Assembly: GCA_021163465.1 (NCBI GenBank)
Contig: JAGGWU010000175.1
Span: 1-15,965 of the forward strand
Origin: Candidatus Bipolaricaulota bacterium
GTDB lineage: Bacteria > Bipolaricaulota > Bipolaricaulia > Bipolaricaulales > Bipolaricaulaceae
Length of the DNA stretch: 15,965 bases
Direction of reading: 5' to 3'
Part shown: positions 14,632-15,965 of the stretch, piece by piece
Layout of the letters: every line of letters begins with the position of its first letter
Position numbering within the stretch: the first letter of the stretch is position 1
Translations under genes and position numbers: made by a program
Notes under the pieces: model-generated
The model's input: only the letters and a program-made list of their open reading frames with translations
Told to the model about the DNA's origin: nothing
Database searches by the model: none

Positions 14632-15549
14632 TCACGCACGCGCCCCGCCCTTGGCGAAGGAGATGACGATATCGGCCACCTCTTCGCCCACCCGGGCCTG
14701 GGCCTCTTTCGTTTGTGCCCCGATATGGGGGGTGAGGGTTACCTTGGGGTGTTTGAGGAGGCGCTCGTTTGTGGGAGGTTCCTCCCCGAACACGTCGAGC
14801 CCTGCCCCGGCGAGCTTCCCGGAGTCCAGCGCCTCAAGGAGCGCCTCCTCGTCCACGACCCCGCCCCGGGCGCAGTTGATGATGTAGGCCCCGTCCTTCA
14901 TCTTCGCGATCTCCTCCTTGCCGATCACCGGGCCGGCGGGATCCGGGGGGATGTGGAGGGTGACGAAATCGCTCTCCCGGAGGAGCTCGTCCAGGGAAAC
15001 GAGCGGGACCTCCGGGAGCGGGGACTTGGTGAGGTGCTTGCGGCAAGCGATCACCCGCATGCCGAAGCAGAGCCCCCGCTTGGCCACCTCGCGCCCGATC
15101 CTCCCGATCCCGATCACCCCCAGGGTCTTGCCGTAGAGCTCCACCCCCTTGAAGGCCTTTTTCTCCCATTTGCCTTCGCGTAGGGACTGGGTCGCCTGGG
15201 GGAGGGAGCGGGCCAGGGCGAGCATGTGGGCGAAGGCCAGCTCCGCCACCGAGACGGAGCTGGCCCTGGGGGTGTTCTTGACCTCGATCCCCCGCTCCTT
15301 CGCGGCGTCCACATCGATGTTGTCCAACCCCACCCCGGCGCGGACGATGAGTTTTAAGCCTTGGGCGGCCTCGATGGCGGGGCGGCGGACCTTGGTGGCG
15401 GAACGGACGATGATTATCTCGTAACCCTTCTTCAGTTCTGCGGCGAGCTCCTCGGGGGACATCCCCACCCGCTCCACCACCTCCAGCCCTGCCCCCTTGA
15501 TCCTCTCCACCGCCTTGGGATCCAGCGGATCACATACCAATACCTTCAT
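14632..15549 (-). CDS. serA: D-3-phosphoglycerate dehydrogenase, short form without ACT domain
   Basis: Oxidises 3-phosphoglycerate to 3-phosphohydroxypyruvate, the first step of serine synthesis. The 305-residue protein has the 2-hydroxyacid dehydrogenase build: VRAGVGLDNID (69-79), SVAELAFAHMLALAR, the dinucleotide loop GIGRIG (147-152) and the catalytic triad R228 (CARGG), E257 (FGEEP) and H275 (TPHIGA). It ends right after the substrate domain, so serine feedback through an ACT domain is absent. The second Rossmann strand ends RVIACRKH, with basic residues where NAD enzymes usually have an Asp (YDP), which may shift cofactor choice towards NADP. A strong GGAGGAGG site precedes the ATG. 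It lies between the class V aminotransferase and DUF1015. Other hydroxyacid reductases share this fold; the context favours SerA. Confidence 0.9.
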   Translation of the reverse strand: MKVLVCDPLDPKAVERIKGAGLEVVERVGMSPEELAAELKKGYEIIIVRSATKVRRPAIEAAQGLKLIVRAGVGLDNIDVDAAKERGIEVKNTPRASSVSVAELAFAHMLALARSLPQATQSLREGKWEKKAFKGVELYGKTLGVIGIGRIGREVAKRGLCFGMRVIACRKHLTKSPLPEVPLVSLDELLRESDFVTLHIPPDPAGPVIGKEEIAKMKDGAYIINCARGGVVDEEALLEALDSGKLAGAGLDVFGEEPPTNERLLKHPKVTLTPHIGAQTKEAQARVGEEVADIVISFAKGGARA

Positions 15550-15562
15550 TTCCCCTCCTCCT

Positions 15563-15597
15563 CCCGTGACGCGTCACGCGTAACGCGTAACGGGTCA
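15563..15597 (-). repeat. Five tandem heptamers, consensus TNACGCG
   Basis: Read on the minus strand the units are TGACCCG, TTACGCG, TTACGCG, TGACGCG and TCACGGG. Position 2 varies freely. The first unit contains the TGA stop of the aminotransferase and the array ends just before the serA ribosome site. It includes a perfect 12-bp palindrome, GTGACGCGTCAC (15566-15577). A partial echo (GCGTGACGGGCG) spans the serA stop near 14632. Confidence 0.85.
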
Positions 15598-15965
15598 GGT
15601 GAGTTCGAGGATCTCGTTCAGGGCGTGCAAGAGCCCGGCCACGTCGGCGGGAGTGAGGTCACCCATGTGGGCGATGCGGAAGGTCTTCTCCTTCAAATCC
15701 CCGTAGCCGTTGGCGATGCGCATGTTGTAGTCCGCCACCAAACGGTCGATGAGGCCCCTGACCGAGATCCCCCGGGTGTTCACCACACACGTGAGGGTCT
15801 TGGACCAGTACCCTTCCTCGGGGTAGATGTCGAAGTGTTTCTTGGCCCAAGCCTGGACCATCCGCGCCATCTCCTCGTGGCGGGCGAACCGCCGCTCCAG
15901 GCCCTCTTCCTCCAGGATGTAGTCGAGCTGGGCGTTCAGGGCGTACATGTGGGCGGTGGAGGGGG
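15595..15965 (-). CDS. Class V aminotransferase, C-terminal part (serine pathway; runs off the right edge)
   Basis: About 123 C-terminal residues of a PLP-dependent class V aminotransferase; the frame is open to the window edge, so the true start and the PLP lysine lie outside. Visible features are PSTAHMYALNAQLDYILEEEGLE, ARHEEMARMVQAWA and the closing signature RIANGYGDLKEKTFRIAHMGD, typical of the SerC-like / alanine-glyoxylate aminotransferase branch. Directly upstream of serA and DUF1015, it probably converts 3-phosphohydroxypyruvate to phosphoserine. Serine-glyoxylate or alanine-glyoxylate exchange cannot be excluded without the N-terminal half. Confidence 0.9.
   Translation of the reverse strand, partial: PSTAHMYALNAQLDYILEEEGLERRFARHEEMARMVQAWAKKHFDIYPEEGYWSKTLTCVVNTRGISVRGLIDRLVADYNMRIANGYGDLKEKTFRIAHMGDLTPADVAGLLHALNEILELT

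Noticed and set aside
13705..15183. A 492-codon open frame on the plus strand
   Set aside because: It lies wholly opposite DUF1015 and serA, both clear conserved genes. Its translation is rich in Pro, Gly, Asp and Val with no domain, as expected for an antisense frame in G+C-rich DNA.

Overview
The window is a G+C-rich bacterial chromosome segment carrying ordinary housekeeping and metabolic operons. Nearly every gene is on the minus strand. There is no sign of phage, insertion sequences, CRISPR, tRNA or rRNA. The gene set suggests an anaerobic, probably thermophilic bacterium of a little-cultured deep lineage: short two-domain SerA, DUF1015 and class V aminotransferase together, a LarA-family protein, Dpp-type permeases, and a DnaE with an intact PHP site. 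My best guess is Bipolaricaulota (OP1/Acetothermia) or a Thermotogae-like relative. That placement is inference and not proven by the sequence.

Layout, in minus-strand transcription order from the right edge. (1) About 15965-13312: the end of a class V aminotransferase, serA (phosphoglycerate dehydrogenase) and a DUF1015 protein with a DGHHR motif. These form a likely serine-biosynthesis operon, closed by a strong two-way terminator at 13274-13302 shared with a convergent gene. (2) 12562-13269, the only plus-strand gene: a secreted SurA-N-like chaperone lacking the parvulin domain, divergent from the next operon. (3) 12441-6986: a small secreted beta-rich protein of unknown function, a LarA-family racemase with its nickel-pincer residues conserved, then Dpp/Opp-type permeases DppB and DppC, and their substrate-binding protein. 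The binding protein has its own good promoter and a perfect terminator after it. No ABC ATPase gene is present. (4) 6850-1: enolase, an FtsB/DivIC-like division protein, DnaE, a membrane-anchored YvcK/GlmR, a MNT-type nucleotidyltransferase and a partial unknown protein. From ftsB-like to the nucleotidyltransferase each gene starts on the stop codon of the one before (ATGA or GTGA overlaps), so this is a translationally coupled run linking glycolysis, division, replication and cell-wall control.

Most worth a second look: the aminotransferase-serA-DUF1015 module, where DUF1015 may do the serine/phosphoserine step in place of SerB; a frameshift in the nucleotidyltransferase lying exactly in a 12-bp palindrome; a 5-copy TNACGCG heptamer array that contains the aminotransferase stop codon; the pairing of larA with an ATPase-less peptide-type importer; and the membrane-anchored YvcK inside a division/replication operon.
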